DNA of 64,000 bases, from the NCBI RefSeq assembly GCF_041435015.1, contig NZ_CP107989.1:5580001-5644000 (forward strand), written 5' to 3'. Position numbers and translations under genes: made by a program. Below, one piece after another: positions 16,297 through 24,619 of this stretch. Position 1 is the first letter of the stretch; each line of letters starts with the position of its first letter. Below the pieces are notes generated by a model. That model did not search any database, had not been told where the DNA came from, and worked only from the letters and a program-made list of their open reading frames with translations. Origin of the DNA: Streptomyces canus (GTDB taxonomy: Bacteria; Actinomycetota; Actinomycetes; Streptomycetales; Streptomycetaceae).

Positions 16297-17240
16297 CAGG
16301 GAGTTACCTCCGTACGGTCCGTTGTGTCGAGGAGATCCCAGGCCAGCAGGCCTGCGCCCAGGCAGCCCGCCGTATCGCCCAGGGCGGCCGGGACGATGGT
16401 CGGGAGCTTCTGGAAGGTGACCCGTTGCCGGACCGCCTCCCGCAGGGGTGTGAACAAGGTTTGCCCCGCCTCGGCCAGGCCGCCACCGATGATCAGGGTG
16501 CGGGGGTCCAGGAGGGTGAGGGCGGTGAGCAGGCCGTCGGCCAGGGCGTCCACGGCGTGCTGCCAGACCTCCCGGGCCTTCGGGTCGTCGGCTTCCACCG
16601 CCTTCGCGCAGTCCGCCGCGTCCGCTTCCGGGTTCCCGGTGACGGAGGACCAGGCCTCGCTGACCGCCGCCGCGGAGGCGTACCGCTCCAGGCAGCCCCG
16701 CTGGCCGCACGGGCAGGGCGTGCCGCCCGGGCGTACGACGATGTGGCCGATCTCGCCCGCGAAGCCGTGGGCGCCCGACTCCACCCGCCCCGCGATGCCG
16801 ATCGCCCCCGCGATGCCGGTGCCCAGGGGGACGAAGAGGAAGCGGTCGGCGCCCTTGCCCGCGCCGATGCGGCCCTCCGCGAGACCGCCGGTGCGGACGT
16901 CGTGCCCGAGGGCGACCGGGACGCCCCCGAGGCGGTCGGTGAGCAGCCCGCGCAGCGGGAGGTCCCGCCAGCCCAGGTTGGCGGAGTAGGCCGCGATGCC
17001 CCGCTCCTCGTCGACGATGCCGGGCACGGCGACGCCGGCCGCGAGCGCGGGGGCACCGAGGTGCTCGATGCCGTACGCGCGCAGCTCGGCGGCGAAGTCG
17101 AGGATGCCGTCGACGACCGCGTCGGGGCCGCGGTCGCGGCCGGTCGCCCGGCGGCCCTGGTGCAGGAGCTCGCCGCCCGTGCCGACCAAGGCCGCCTTCA
17201 TCCCGGTGCCGCCCACATCGAGGGCGATGACATGTCTCAC
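16296..17240 (-). CDS. nagK: ROK-family kinase, probable N-acetylglucosamine kinase
   Basis: 314 residues from the GTG at 17240. ALDVGGTGMKAALV (residues 5-18) is the ATP phosphate-binding loop, and CPCGQRGCLERYAS (about 178-191) is the ROK zinc motif CxCGxxGCxE. Catalytic aspartate region GHDVRTGGLAEGRIG replaces the usual DN with HDV, and EIGHIVV carries the sugar-contact Glu-His. Linkage to nagA through a TGATG overlap and the upstream DasR-like sites point to GlcNAc as substrate, matching the nagKA operon of S. coelicolor; on sequence alone glucokinase is the alternative. Confidence 0.88.
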   Translation of the reverse strand: MRHVIALDVGGTGMKAALVGTGGELLHQGRRATGRDRGPDAVVDGILDFAAELRAYGIEHLGAPALAAGVAVPGIVDEERGIAAYSANLGWRDLPLRGLLTDRLGGVPVALGHDVRTGGLAEGRIGAGKGADRFLFVPLGTGIAGAIGIAGRVESGAHGFAGEIGHIVVRPGGTPCPCGQRGCLERYASAAAVSEAWSSVTGNPEADAADCAKAVEADDPKAREVWQHAVDALADGLLTALTLLDPRTLIIGGGLAEAGQTLFTPLREAVRQRVTFQKLPTIVPAALGDTAGCLGAGLLAWDLLDTTDRTEVTP

Positions 17241-17268
17241 GGAAGACAGTGTGGCCCTTGGACCCGCA

Positions 17269-17302
17269 AGAGGTCTAGTCCACTCACGTGGTGTAGACCT
17301 TA
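17269..17302. promoter_or_regulatory. Two DasR-like (dre) operator sites
   Basis: AGAGGTCTAGTCCACT (17269-17284) matches 12 of 16 bases of the dre consensus ACTGGTCTAGACCAGT, and CGTGGTGTAGACCTTA (17287-17302) matches 10 of 16. They lie side by side in the 76-bp gap between nagK and the sugar-binding lipoprotein gene, placing both under possible DasR control with glucosamine-6-phosphate as inducer. Confidence 0.7.
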
Positions 17303-17316
17303 CGTCTGAGATATGT

Positions 17317-18618
17317 ATGACTTTTCGAAAGCTTTCGAACGTGAGTGTGGGGCGGTTGTCGGTGCGGCGGCGTAGGACGGGAACGATCGCGGCGGTGTCC
17401 GCGCTGGGCATGACGGCGGTCCTCGGCGGCTGCGGGCTGGGAGGCGGCTCGGACGAGGTGACGCTGAGGCTGGTCGCCGCCGACTACGGAGACAGCTCGG
17501 CCAACAGCTCCCAGAAGTACTGGGACAAGCTCGTCAAGGAGTACGAGGCCGAGCACTCCGGCGTGAAGATCGACGTCAGCGTGTACTCCTGGACCGATGT
17601 GGACCGCAAGGTCAAGGAGCTGGTCGACGCCGGGAAGGCACCCGACATGGCGCAGATCGGCGCGTACGCCGACTACGCCCACAAGGGTCTGCTGTACAAG
17701 GCCGACGACCTGATCGGGATCCGGGAGCAGGCCGACTTCGTCGCGCAGCTGGCCTCGGCGGGGCGGATCAACGGGATGCAGTACGGCATGCCGTTCGCCG
17801 CGTCCACCCGGCTGCTCTTCTACAACAAGACCCTCTTCGCCGACGCCGGACTCACCCCGCCGACGACGTGGAAGCAGCTCGCCGCGGATGCCGAGGCGCT
17901 CAAGGCGGACGGGGTGAAGTACCCGTACGCGCTGCCGCTCGGGCCTGAGGAGGCGCAGGCCGAGACCATGCAGTGGCTGCTGAGCGGGGGCGGCGGGTAC
18001 GTCGACTCCGTCGGCACGTACGGCATCGACTCCGGCGAGAACGTCACGACGCTGACCTGGCTCAAGGACGACCTCGTCGGCAAGGGGCTGACCGGGCCGG
18101 TAGCGCCCGAGAACCTCAATCGGGCCGCCGCGTTCTCGGCGTTCGCCGCCGGGGATGTCGGCATGCTCAACGGGCATCCCTCGCTGATGAAGATCGCCGC
18201 CGCGAAGGGGCTGAAGTTCGGGATGGTGCCCATGCCCGGGGCCCACGGGGAGACCAAGAACTCCATGGGGGTCGCCGACTGGATGATGGCCTTCAAGCAG
18301 AACGGGCACGCCGAGCAGGTGGGCGACTTCCTCGACTCCGTGTACAGCGAGAAGAACGTCCTCGCGTTCTCCCGGGAGTACGACCTGCTGCCGGTGACCA
18401 ACTCCGCGTCCTCGGTCATGAGCCGGGCCTCCCGGGACGCCGACCTCAAGCCCTTCCTCGACGCGCTGCCCAACTCCGAGCTGCCTCCGGTGGGCAAGAC
18501 GTCCTGGGCCTCGGTGAGCGCGGCCGTGAAGAAGCGGATCGGGTCGGCGGTGAGTTCGGGCGGGAGCCCTTCGGAGGTGCTGCGCGCGCTGCAGCTGACC
18601 GCGCAGAAGGCGGAGTAG
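17317..18618 (+). CDS. ABC-type sugar-binding lipoprotein without adjacent permease
   Basis: 433 residues. Arg-rich n-region, hydrophobic stretch and lipobox LGGC (cysteine near residue 41) give an exported, lipid-anchored protein. The mature part is an extracellular solute-binding protein family 1 (maltose-binding type): VTLRLVAADYGD, AAFSAFAAGDVGMLNG and GVADWMMAFKQNG are typical. No permease or ATPase genes are nearby, so it must rely on components elsewhere, in Streptomyces often with the shared MsiK ATPase. The ATG at 17317 gives a long signal; GTG at 17341, just after a 16-bp palindrome, is a plausible alternative. The ligand is unknown. Confidence 0.88.
   Translation: MTFRKLSNVSVGRLSVRRRRTGTIAAVSALGMTAVLGGCGLGGGSDEVTLRLVAADYGDSSANSSQKYWDKLVKEYEAEHSGVKIDVSVYSWTDVDRKVKELVDAGKAPDMAQIGAYADYAHKGLLYKADDLIGIREQADFVAQLASAGRINGMQYGMPFAASTRLLFYNKTLFADAGLTPPTTWKQLAADAEALKADGVKYPYALPLGPEEAQAETMQWLLSGGGGYVDSVGTYGIDSGENVTTLTWLKDDLVGKGLTGPVAPENLNRAAAFSAFAAGDVGMLNGHPSLMKIAAAKGLKFGMVPMPGAHGETKNSMGVADWMMAFKQNGHAEQVGDFLDSVYSEKNVLAFSREYDLLPVTNSASSVMSRASRDADLKPFLDALPNSELPPVGKTSWASVSAAVKKRIGSAVSSGGSPSEVLRALQLTAQKAE
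17324..17339. promoter_or_regulatory. 16-bp perfect palindrome, LacI-type operator candidate
   Basis: TTCGAAAGCTTTCGAA is perfectly symmetric, and its CGAAAGCTTTCG core is of the kind bound by LacI/GalR-family regulators of sugar uptake. It sits at the start of the sugar-binding lipoprotein gene. Confidence 0.45.
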
Positions 18619-18651
18619 TCGCTGTCAGTGGCGGGCGTTACGGTTCCGGGC

Positions 18652-18885
18652 ATGGAGCATCCGGAGCTGGACCGCAGGGAGCGGGACATCCTCGCCCTGG
18701 AGCGCCGCGGCTTCCCGGGGCCCGGCGCCAAGGAGCGGGCGATACGGGAGGAGCTGGGGCTGGCACCGGTCCGCTACTACCAGCTGCTCAACGCCCTGCT
18801 GGACGACGAGCGCGCCCTGGTCTTCGACCCGGTGACGGTGAACCGTCTGCGCCGGGTCCGGGAGGCGCGGCGGCAGGAACGCTGA
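18652..18885 (+). CDS. DUF3263 small helix-turn-helix-like protein
   Basis: 77 residues: LDRRERDILALERRGF, then KERAIREELGLAPVRYYQLLNALLDD and LRRVREARR. This matches DUF3263, a small actinobacterial family with a sigma-region-4-like helix-turn-helix; its function is unknown. It follows the lipoprotein gene by 33 bp in the same direction. A GTG at 18628 would add eight residues; the ATG at 18652 places the conserved region at the usual distance from the start. Confidence 0.75.
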   Translation: MEHPELDRRERDILALERRGFPGPGAKERAIREELGLAPVRYYQLLNALLDDERALVFDPVTVNRLRRVREARRQER

Positions 18886-18899
18886 GGGTCGGGTGCGGG

Positions 18900-19742
18900 T
18901 CAGGTGAGCCGTTCGGCCAGGGCGCGCAGCAGGCCCACCACGCCGCCCGGGCCGTCCACCACCAGGTCCGCCCGCTTACGCAGTTCCGTCACCTCGTCGC
19001 TGCCGCTGCAGACCAGGAGGCCGGGGGTGCCGGTGGTGCGGAGGTCGTCGACCGCGGAGAAGGCCGGGAGGTCACCCAGGTCGTCACCGCCGTAGAGGAC
19101 GGACGTGGCGGACAGCTCGCGGACGTGGGTCAGCAGGGCCACTCCCTTGTCCATGCCCGGGGGGCGCAGCTCCAGGACCAGACGGCCCGGTTCGACGATC
19201 AGGCCGTGCCGGGCGGCCAGGTCGGTGAGGGGGGCGCGCAGGGCGTCGAAGACGGCCTGCGGGTCCGGGGCCCGGCGGGTGTGGACCGCCACCGCCCGGC
19301 CGCCCTTCTCCTCGATCCAGGCACCGGTTCCGTCGAGGAACTCCGGCAGCTCGGCACGGACCGCGGCCACGCCCGGGTGCGGTTCGGGCGCCGTGACCTC
19401 TCCCGTCACCGCGTCCCAGCGTTCCGCGCCGTAGTGGCCGAGGACCGTCAGGTGCTCCAGGCCGGGGACTCCCGCGAAGCCGCCGTAGCGGACCGCGATC
19501 TCGGCCGGGCGGCCGGTGATCACCGCGACGGAGGCCACCTTCGGTGCCAGGGCGGCGAGGACGGCCACCGCCTGGGGGTGCGCCCGCGCCTGTTCAGGGT
19601 CCGCCACGATCGGCGCCAGCGTCCCGTCGAAGTCGAGTCCGATGACCGCCCGCCGCGGCTCCGCGAGAAGCGCGCGCAGGCCGTCCCGCCCGGCGGGCGT
19701 CGCCGGACTCGGCAGGGCACCGGGGTCGGTGTGGCTGCTCAT
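18900..19742 (-). CDS. otsB: Trehalose-6-phosphate phosphatase
   Basis: 280 residues, HAD superfamily. Motif I is GLDFDGTLAPI (about residues 35-45, with both catalytic aspartates), motif II VAVITGR, and the late acidic motif YGGDDLGDLPAF binds magnesium. The enzyme removes phosphate from trehalose-6-phosphate. Its start lies 61 bp after the stop of otsA in the same direction, so the two steps of the OtsAB pathway are probably one operon. ATG start. Confidence 0.95.
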   Translation of the reverse strand: MSSHTDPGALPSPATPAGRDGLRALLAEPRRAVIGLDFDGTLAPIVADPEQARAHPQAVAVLAALAPKVASVAVITGRPAEIAVRYGGFAGVPGLEHLTVLGHYGAERWDAVTGEVTAPEPHPGVAAVRAELPEFLDGTGAWIEEKGGRAVAVHTRRAPDPQAVFDALRAPLTDLAARHGLIVEPGRLVLELRPPGMDKGVALLTHVRELSATSVLYGGDDLGDLPAFSAVDDLRTTGTPGLLVCSGSDEVTELRKRADLVVDGPGGVVGLLRALAERLT

Positions 19743-19803
19743 GGGGTACCTCTCCGCGGGGGTGAAGTGCGGCGAGCGCCGCTTTCGCCTGGCCGGTGGT
19801 CGG

Positions 19804-21219
19804 TCAGCCGTGCTCGGTGTTCAGTGCCTTCAGCGCGTTCAGCTGGTCCAGGAACCACTGGGCCGGCGGCAGCGCCGTGGCCGCCGCGGCGAGCCGCTTC
19901 GCTCGTTCGGCCCGTTCGTGGGCCGGCATCGTCAGGGCCTCGTGCAGGGCCTCCGCCGTCTGCTCCACGTCGTACGGGTTCACCACGATCGCGTCGTCAC
20001 CGAGCTCCTCGAACGCCCCGGCCTCCCGCGACAGGACCAGCGCGCATCCCTCGTCGGAGACCAGCGGCACCTCCTTCGCGACCAGGTTCATGCCGTCCCG
20101 GATGGGGTTGACCAGCGCCACGTCGGCCAGCCGGTACGCGGCGAGGGAGCGCGCGAAGTCGTCCTTCAGATTCAGCAGGACCGGGGTCCAGTCGGGCGTG
20201 CCGAACGTGTCGTTGATCTCCTCCGCCACGCGCTGCACCTCGGCCGTGTAGTCCCGGTACACCGCCAGGTCCTGCCGCGACGGATACGCGAACGCCACGT
20301 GCACGACCCGCTCCCGCCACTCGGGCCGCGACTCCAGCAGCCGCCGGTAGGCGTGCAGTCCGCGCACGATGTTCTTGGACAGCTCGGTCCGGTCCACCCG
20401 CACGATCGTCTTGCGGCCCGCGCCGATCTCCTCGCGCAGGGCGAGGATGCGCTCCTCGACGTCGGCCTCGTGGGAGCGGGCACGCAGGAAGTCCGCGTCC
20501 GTGCCCAGCCCGTGCACCCCGATCCGGGTTTCGCCGAGCCCGTCCGCGCACTCCGTGGCGCAGGCCGTGAAGGCGTCCGCCCAGCGACGGGTGAGGAAGC
20601 CGAGCCGGTCGGCGCCCAGCATGCCCCGCAGGAGCCGGCCCGCGATGTCGTCCGGCAGCATCCGGAAGTAGTCCACCGGCGCCCACGGCGTGTGCGAGAA
20701 GTGGGAGATGCGCAGGTCGGGACGGAGCTCGCGGAGCATCCCCGGCACCAGGCACAGGTGGTAGTCCTGGACCAGGACCGCCGCCCCCTCGGCCGCCTCC
20801 TCGGCGAGCGCCTCCGCGAAGGCGCGGTTGTACGTCTCGTACGACGCCCACTGCCGCCGGAAGTCCGCGTCGAAGGAGGGCTCCAGCGGGGTCTGGTAGA
20901 GGAGATGGTGGACGAACCAGAGGACCGAGTTCGCGATGCCGTTGTACGCGTCCGCGTGCACGTCGGCCGGTACGGCGAGCATGCGGACACCGTCCTCGCC
21001 GACCCCCTGTCGCACCGCCTCGCGGTCGCCGTCGGACAGCGCCGAGCACACCCACAGCGCGCCCGCCTCCGGGCCGATCGCCGAAAGACCCGAGACCAGT
21101 CCGCCGCCACCCCGTTTGGGGCTCAGCGAACCGTCCTCCTGGACCTCGTACGAGACCGGGCCGCGGTTGGACGCGACCAGCACCTGGGCAGCACCCTGCA
21201 CGGAAGACGTGGAAGCCAT
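19804..21219 (-). CDS. otsA: Trehalose-6-phosphate synthase (GT20)
   Basis: 471 residues. It joins UDP- or GDP-glucose to glucose-6-phosphate. The N-terminal LVASNRGPVSYE, the glycine loop KRGGGGLVSGL, VQDYHLCLVPGMLRE, HTPWAP, and the phosphate/nucleotide-binding RVDRTELSKNIVRGL are family hallmarks, with NPIRDGMNLVAKE and DEGCALVLSREAGA near the C-terminus. In Streptomyces it acts in the cytoplasm to build the spore and stress sugar trehalose. The ATG at 21219 is preferred to the TTG three codons upstream. It lies between gpgS and otsB. Confidence 0.95.
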   Translation of the reverse strand: MASTSSVQGAAQVLVASNRGPVSYEVQEDGSLSPKRGGGGLVSGLSAIGPEAGALWVCSALSDGDREAVRQGVGEDGVRMLAVPADVHADAYNGIANSVLWFVHHLLYQTPLEPSFDADFRRQWASYETYNRAFAEALAEEAAEGAAVLVQDYHLCLVPGMLRELRPDLRISHFSHTPWAPVDYFRMLPDDIAGRLLRGMLGADRLGFLTRRWADAFTACATECADGLGETRIGVHGLGTDADFLRARSHEADVEERILALREEIGAGRKTIVRVDRTELSKNIVRGLHAYRRLLESRPEWRERVVHVAFAYPSRQDLAVYRDYTAEVQRVAEEINDTFGTPDWTPVLLNLKDDFARSLAAYRLADVALVNPIRDGMNLVAKEVPLVSDEGCALVLSREAGAFEELGDDAIVVNPYDVEQTAEALHEALTMPAHERAERAKRLAAAATALPPAQWFLDQLNALKALNTEHG

Positions 21220-21314
21220 ACGCCTCAACCTAGCCCGGCCCGGAAACGCTCAAACGTACGGTTGCGCTCAGTGCGCGGACGTATACGGAACGCCCCGTTC
21301 TGTCACCCGGTCCG

Positions 21315-22259
21315 TCACGCGACCCTACGCTCCGCGTACTCCGCGATCTCCACCATCGGCGGCCGCTCCTCCGTGTCCACGGAGTACGTACGCGGCTCGA
21401 AGCCGTCGCGGCCCCGCTCGAACTGGGTGAGGGAGGGCCGGATCATATGGCCGCGGGCCAGCCTCAGCTGGGCGGTGCGGTAGATCGCGGCGGACATCCG
21501 GCCCAGGGCCTGGCCGTCCTGGTGACGGTGCTTGCGCACTCCGACGTCGACCTGGGCGAGCGCGTCCAGGCCCACCAGGTGCAGGGCGTCGACCAGCATG
21601 CCCAGTTCGACGCCGTAGCCGACGGGGAACGGGAGCTGTTCCAGCAACGAGCGCCGGGCCGCGTACTCGCCGCCCAGCGGCTGCACGAAACCGGCCAGCT
21701 GCGGCCAGTGCATGTTCAGCAGCGGACGCGCCATGAGCTCGGTGACCCGGCCGCCCTGCCCTGCGGCGCCGCCCAGGGGGCGGTCGTACATGCCCTTGAC
21801 CAGGTCGACCTCGGGGTCGGTGAGCAGCGGTCCGACGATGCCGGAGACGAAGTCCGAGGAGAACTCCTTCAGGTCGGCGTCGATGAAACAGACGATGTCC
21901 CCCGAGGTGGCGAGCAGGGAGCGCCACAGGACCTCGCCCTTGCCGGGCACGGCGGGTATGCGCGGGAGGATGTCGTCGCGGTGGACGACCCGCGCACCGG
22001 CCGCGGCGGCGACCTCGGAGGTGCGGTCGGTCGATCCCGAGTCGACGACGACGATCTCGTCGACGAGCGGGACCTGCTGCATGAGGTCATGACGGATCAC
22101 GGCGACGATGTCACCGACCGTCTCCTCCTCGTTGAGCGCGGGCAGGACAACACTGACCGTCCGGCCCGTGCCCCGCTTCGCCGCCATGATCCTGTGCAGC
22201 GGGCGATCGGTCACGGACCAGGAACGCGTGGCCAGCCAGCGCTCGACTTCGTTCAGCAC
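21315..22259 (-). CDS. gpgS: Glucosyl-3-phosphoglycerate synthase
   Basis: 314 residues, retaining GT-A glycosyltransferase (GT81). VSVVLPALNEEETVGDIV opens the fold, IVVVDSGSTDRT follows, and CFIDADLKEF contains the metal-binding DxD. FVQPLGGEYAARRSLLEQLPF and VGVRKHRHQD match GpgS. It transfers glucose from an NDP-glucose to 3-phosphoglycerate, the first step to glucosylglycerate and, in mycobacteria, methylglucose lipopolysaccharide. The GTG at 22259 starts it. It precedes otsA by 95 bp and diverges from the SAM-riboswitch-controlled thrC. Confidence 0.9.
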   Translation of the reverse strand: MLNEVERWLATRSWSVTDRPLHRIMAAKRGTGRTVSVVLPALNEEETVGDIVAVIRHDLMQQVPLVDEIVVVDSGSTDRTSEVAAAAGARVVHRDDILPRIPAVPGKGEVLWRSLLATSGDIVCFIDADLKEFSSDFVSGIVGPLLTDPEVDLVKGMYDRPLGGAAGQGGRVTELMARPLLNMHWPQLAGFVQPLGGEYAARRSLLEQLPFPVGYGVELGMLVDALHLVGLDALAQVDVGVRKHRHQDGQALGRMSAAIYRTAQLRLARGHMIRPSLTQFERGRDGFEPRTYSVDTEERPPMVEIAEYAERRVA

Positions 22260-22398
22260 AGTGCGCGGCTCCTCTGCCTTTGATCCATCTCGCGGTTCGG
22301 ACGTCTCTCTCAACTGTCCTGGCCGTCGGTTACAGTCTTGAACAACGCGGATGACCATCGCATGTCCTGGGTGGCCCGCCGTTCACAACTTCATACCG

Positions 22399-22553
22399 CT
22401 CATCCAGAGGGGCAGAGGGATACGGCCCGATGAAGCCCCGGCAACCCTCCAGTCGGTTCTCGTAGCGATCGCTGACGATCGTTTCCGCGAGGCTCCCGGC
22501 TCGGGAAGGTGCCAAATCCGTCTCACGGCGAGATGCGTCGTGAGGAAGATGAG
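22399..22553 (+). promoter_or_regulatory. SAM-I (S-box) riboswitch
   Basis: CTCATCCAGAG opens the P1 strand, and GGCCCGATGAAGCCCCGGC with GCAACCCTCC is the SAM-I core. AAGGTGCCAAATCC gives the conserved 3' core and CTCACGGCG...CGTCGTGAG the P4 hairpin. GATGAG at 22548-22553 closes P1 with CTCATC at 22399-22404. P1 ends only 20 bases before the thrC start and overlaps the GAGGAG that could act as ribosome site, so translational control is likely. No terminator hairpin is seen between it and thrC. Confidence 0.93.
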
Positions 22554-22572
22554 GAGAAAGGGCCTCGCCTCC

Positions 22573-23856
22573 ATGGCTGCGCAGACTGTTGCAAGCACCA
22601 CGAACTCCGTCGATCTGGGTCCCGCCGCGGCGCTGAGCTGCCGCGAATGCGGCCACCGCGTCCCGCTCGGCCCGGTCTTCGCCTGCGAGGAGTGTTTCGG
22701 CCCGCTCGAGATCGCGTACGACTTCTCGGCCTACGACACCGAGGAGCTCCGCAAGCAGATCGAGGCGGGACCCGCGAACATCTGGCGCTACGCCCCGCTG
22801 CTGCCCGTCCCCGCGGACGTGGCGGACAAGCCGAACATCAACCCCGGCTGGACCAAGCTCGTCAAGGCCGACAACCTCGCGCGCGAGCTGGGTGTCGACG
22901 CCGGCAAGCTCTTCGTGAAGGACGACTCCGGCAACCCGACGCACTCCTTCAAGGACCGGGTCGTCGCGCAGGCCATCGAGGCCGCTCGCGCCTTCGACTT
23001 CACCACCCTCTCCTGCTCCTCCACCGGCAACCTCGCCGGCGCCGTGGGTGCCGCCGCGGCCCGGGCCGGGTTCCGTTCCTGCGTGTTCATCCCGCACGAC
23101 CTGGAGCAGGGCAAGGTCGTCATGGCCGCGATCTACGGCGGCGAGCTCGTCGGCATCGAGGGCAACTACGACGACGTGAACCGCTTCTGCTCCGAGCTGA
23201 TCGGCGACCCGGCCGGCGAGGGCTGGGGCTTCGTCAACGTCAACCTGCGGCCGTACTACGCGGAGGGGTCCAAGACCCTGGCGTACGAGATCTGCGAGCA
23301 GCTCGGCTGGCAGCTCCCGGACCAGCTGGTCGTGCCGATCGCCTCCGGCTCGCAGCTCACGAAGATCGACAAGGGTCTGCAGGAGCTGATCAAGCTCGGG
23401 CTCGTCGAGGACAAGCCGTACAAGATCTTCGGCGCGCAGGCCGAGGGGTGCTCGCCGGTGTCGGTCGCGTACAAGGCGGGCCACGACGTGGTCCGGCCCC
23501 AGAAGCCGAACACCATCGCCAAGTCCCTGGCGATCGGGAACCCGGCGGACGGTCCGTATGTGCTGGACATCGCGCGTCGTACCGGCGGTGCGGTGGAGGA
23601 CGTGAACGACGAGCAGGTCGTCGACGCGATCAAGCTGCTCGCGCGGACCGAGGGGATCTTCGCGGAGACCGCCGGTGGCGTGACCGTCGGCGTGGCGAAG
23701 AAGCTGATCGAGAACGGTCTGCTGGATCCCTCGCTGACGACCGTCGTGCTGAACACCGGTGACGGTCTGAAGACGCTGGACGCGGTGGCGGGTACGGGTC
23801 TCACCGCCACGATCCGCCCCAACCTGGATTCGTTCCGCGAGGCCGGCCTCGCGTAG
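22573..23856 (+). CDS. thrC: Threonine synthase
   Basis: 427 residues, PLP-dependent fold type II. An N-terminal zinc-ribbon-like segment (SCRECGHR...CEEC, about residues 18-40) precedes the catalytic domain. The PLP lysine lies in NPTHSFKDRVVAQAIE, followed by SCSSTGNLAGAVGAAAA for phosphate binding. It converts O-phosphohomoserine to threonine. The start at 22573 is chosen for GAGGAGAAAGGG upstream; an in-frame ATG at 22549 lies inside the riboswitch P1 strand. It heads a two-gene unit with the sulfur carrier downstream. Confidence 0.95.
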   Translation: MAAQTVASTTNSVDLGPAAALSCRECGHRVPLGPVFACEECFGPLEIAYDFSAYDTEELRKQIEAGPANIWRYAPLLPVPADVADKPNINPGWTKLVKADNLARELGVDAGKLFVKDDSGNPTHSFKDRVVAQAIEAARAFDFTTLSCSSTGNLAGAVGAAAARAGFRSCVFIPHDLEQGKVVMAAIYGGELVGIEGNYDDVNRFCSELIGDPAGEGWGFVNVNLRPYYAEGSKTLAYEICEQLGWQLPDQLVVPIASGSQLTKIDKGLQELIKLGLVEDKPYKIFGAQAEGCSPVSVAYKAGHDVVRPQKPNTIAKSLAIGNPADGPYVLDIARRTGGAVEDVNDEQVVDAIKLLARTEGIFAETAGGVTVGVAKKLIENGLLDPSLTTVVLNTGDGLKTLDAVAGTGLTATIRPNLDSFREAGLA

Positions 23857-23900
23857 TCGCCGCCCCTGAAAGCCCTCACCCCGACCGGAGGTCCTGAAAC

Positions 23901-24176
23901 ATGAGCGTTTCCGTCCGAATCCCCACCATCCTGCGCACCTACACCGGCGGGCAGGCCGAGGTGCAGGCCGAGGGTGCGACCCTCGCCGATGTCATCGCCG
24001 ATCTGGAGAAGAACCACACCGGTATCGCCGCGCGCGTTCTCGACGACCAGGGCAAGCTGCGGCGGTTCGTCAATGTGTACGTCAATGACGACGATGTGCG
24101 GTTCGAGCAGGGGCTGGAGACGGCGACGCCCGACGGGGCCGGCGTCTCGATCATTCCGGCCGTCGCCGGAGGGTGA
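23901..24176 (+). CDS. MoaD/ThiS-family sulfur carrier (CysO-like)
   Basis: 91-residue beta-grasp protein ending in AVAGG; the terminal diglycine is the site of adenylation and thiocarboxylation. VSVRIPTILRTYTGGQAEV and RFVNVYVNDDDVRF match the CysO branch, which delivers sulfide to O-phosphoserine in mycobacteria. Streptomyces carriers of this kind also serve thiosugar and other sulfur-insertion pathways. GGAGG lies before the ATG. It starts 44 bp after thrC and ends at a strong terminator, so it shares the SAM-riboswitch transcript. Confidence 0.88.
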   Translation: MSVSVRIPTILRTYTGGQAEVQAEGATLADVIADLEKNHTGIAARVLDDQGKLRRFVNVYVNDDDVRFEQGLETATPDGAGVSIIPAVAGG

Positions 24177-24204
24177 CCGTATGACTGGTCATTACCTTCG
24201 GTAA

Positions 24205-24216
24205 CGGTAATTACCG
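24205..24216. promoter_or_regulatory. Palindrome of unknown role
   Basis: CGGTAATTACCG is a perfect 12-bp palindrome, 29 bp after the sulfur-carrier stop. A second pairing, ATTACC with GGTAA, overlaps it just upstream. It could be an operator or part of the 3' end structure. Confidence 0.3.
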
Positions 24217-24228
24217 AGTGTTCATCCG

Positions 24229-24263
24229 ATTGCCCCCTCCGCGAGAGAAGCGGAGGGGGCAAT
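24229..24263 (+). terminator. Strong intrinsic terminator of thrC operon
   Basis: ATTGCCCCCTCCGC and GCGGAGGGGGCAAT pair perfectly over 14 bp with a 7-base loop, followed by a short T-containing tail. Confidence 0.85.
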
Positions 24264-24619
24264 TCTCTATGGTTGAGCGCGGTACAGTTGGGGAAGCGGC
24301 GGCTTTTTTCTTGCCGCGTGCATATGAGTTCTCGCTCCACATGCGATGAGAAGTAGCCAAAGTGTGCGCGTCTTAAGTGCCTTATGTGTCTTTTATGGGG
24401 CCCGACTTGCCCCGAATTCAGGCGAATTCTCGCTACATTCCGGACCCCTTCCGTCCAGAATTCTCGTCCGATTGACCTGTTGCAGACGGCAGTTGGACAG
24501 ATACATTCAGCCGCGGTCGACGCGTTCCGGCGCACGCCCCCAACCATGTGGGGGGTGAGGTCTGACCCGGATCCACGAAGTGTGGATCCGTGCAAGGGCC
24601 AGTAATAGGGGAGTTAGGC
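24264..24619 (+). promoter_or_regulatory. cspA upstream region with structured leader
   Basis: This 356-bp, AT-richer gap holds no gene. Two hairpins lie close to cspA: CCCCCA with TGGGGG (24537-24554) and a perfect 9-bp stem CGGATCCAC with GTGGATCCG (24568-24590). The second ends 29 bases before the ATG. GAATTCTCG is repeated at 24423 and 24457. Long structured leaders are known for cold-shock mRNAs in other bacteria, where temperature changes the fold. Confidence 0.5.

Noticed and set aside
14089..17240. Dedicated GlcNAc phosphotransferase transport operon
   Set aside because: No PTS domains are encoded here; the block holds kinases and a deacetylase, with only a solute-binding protein opposite.
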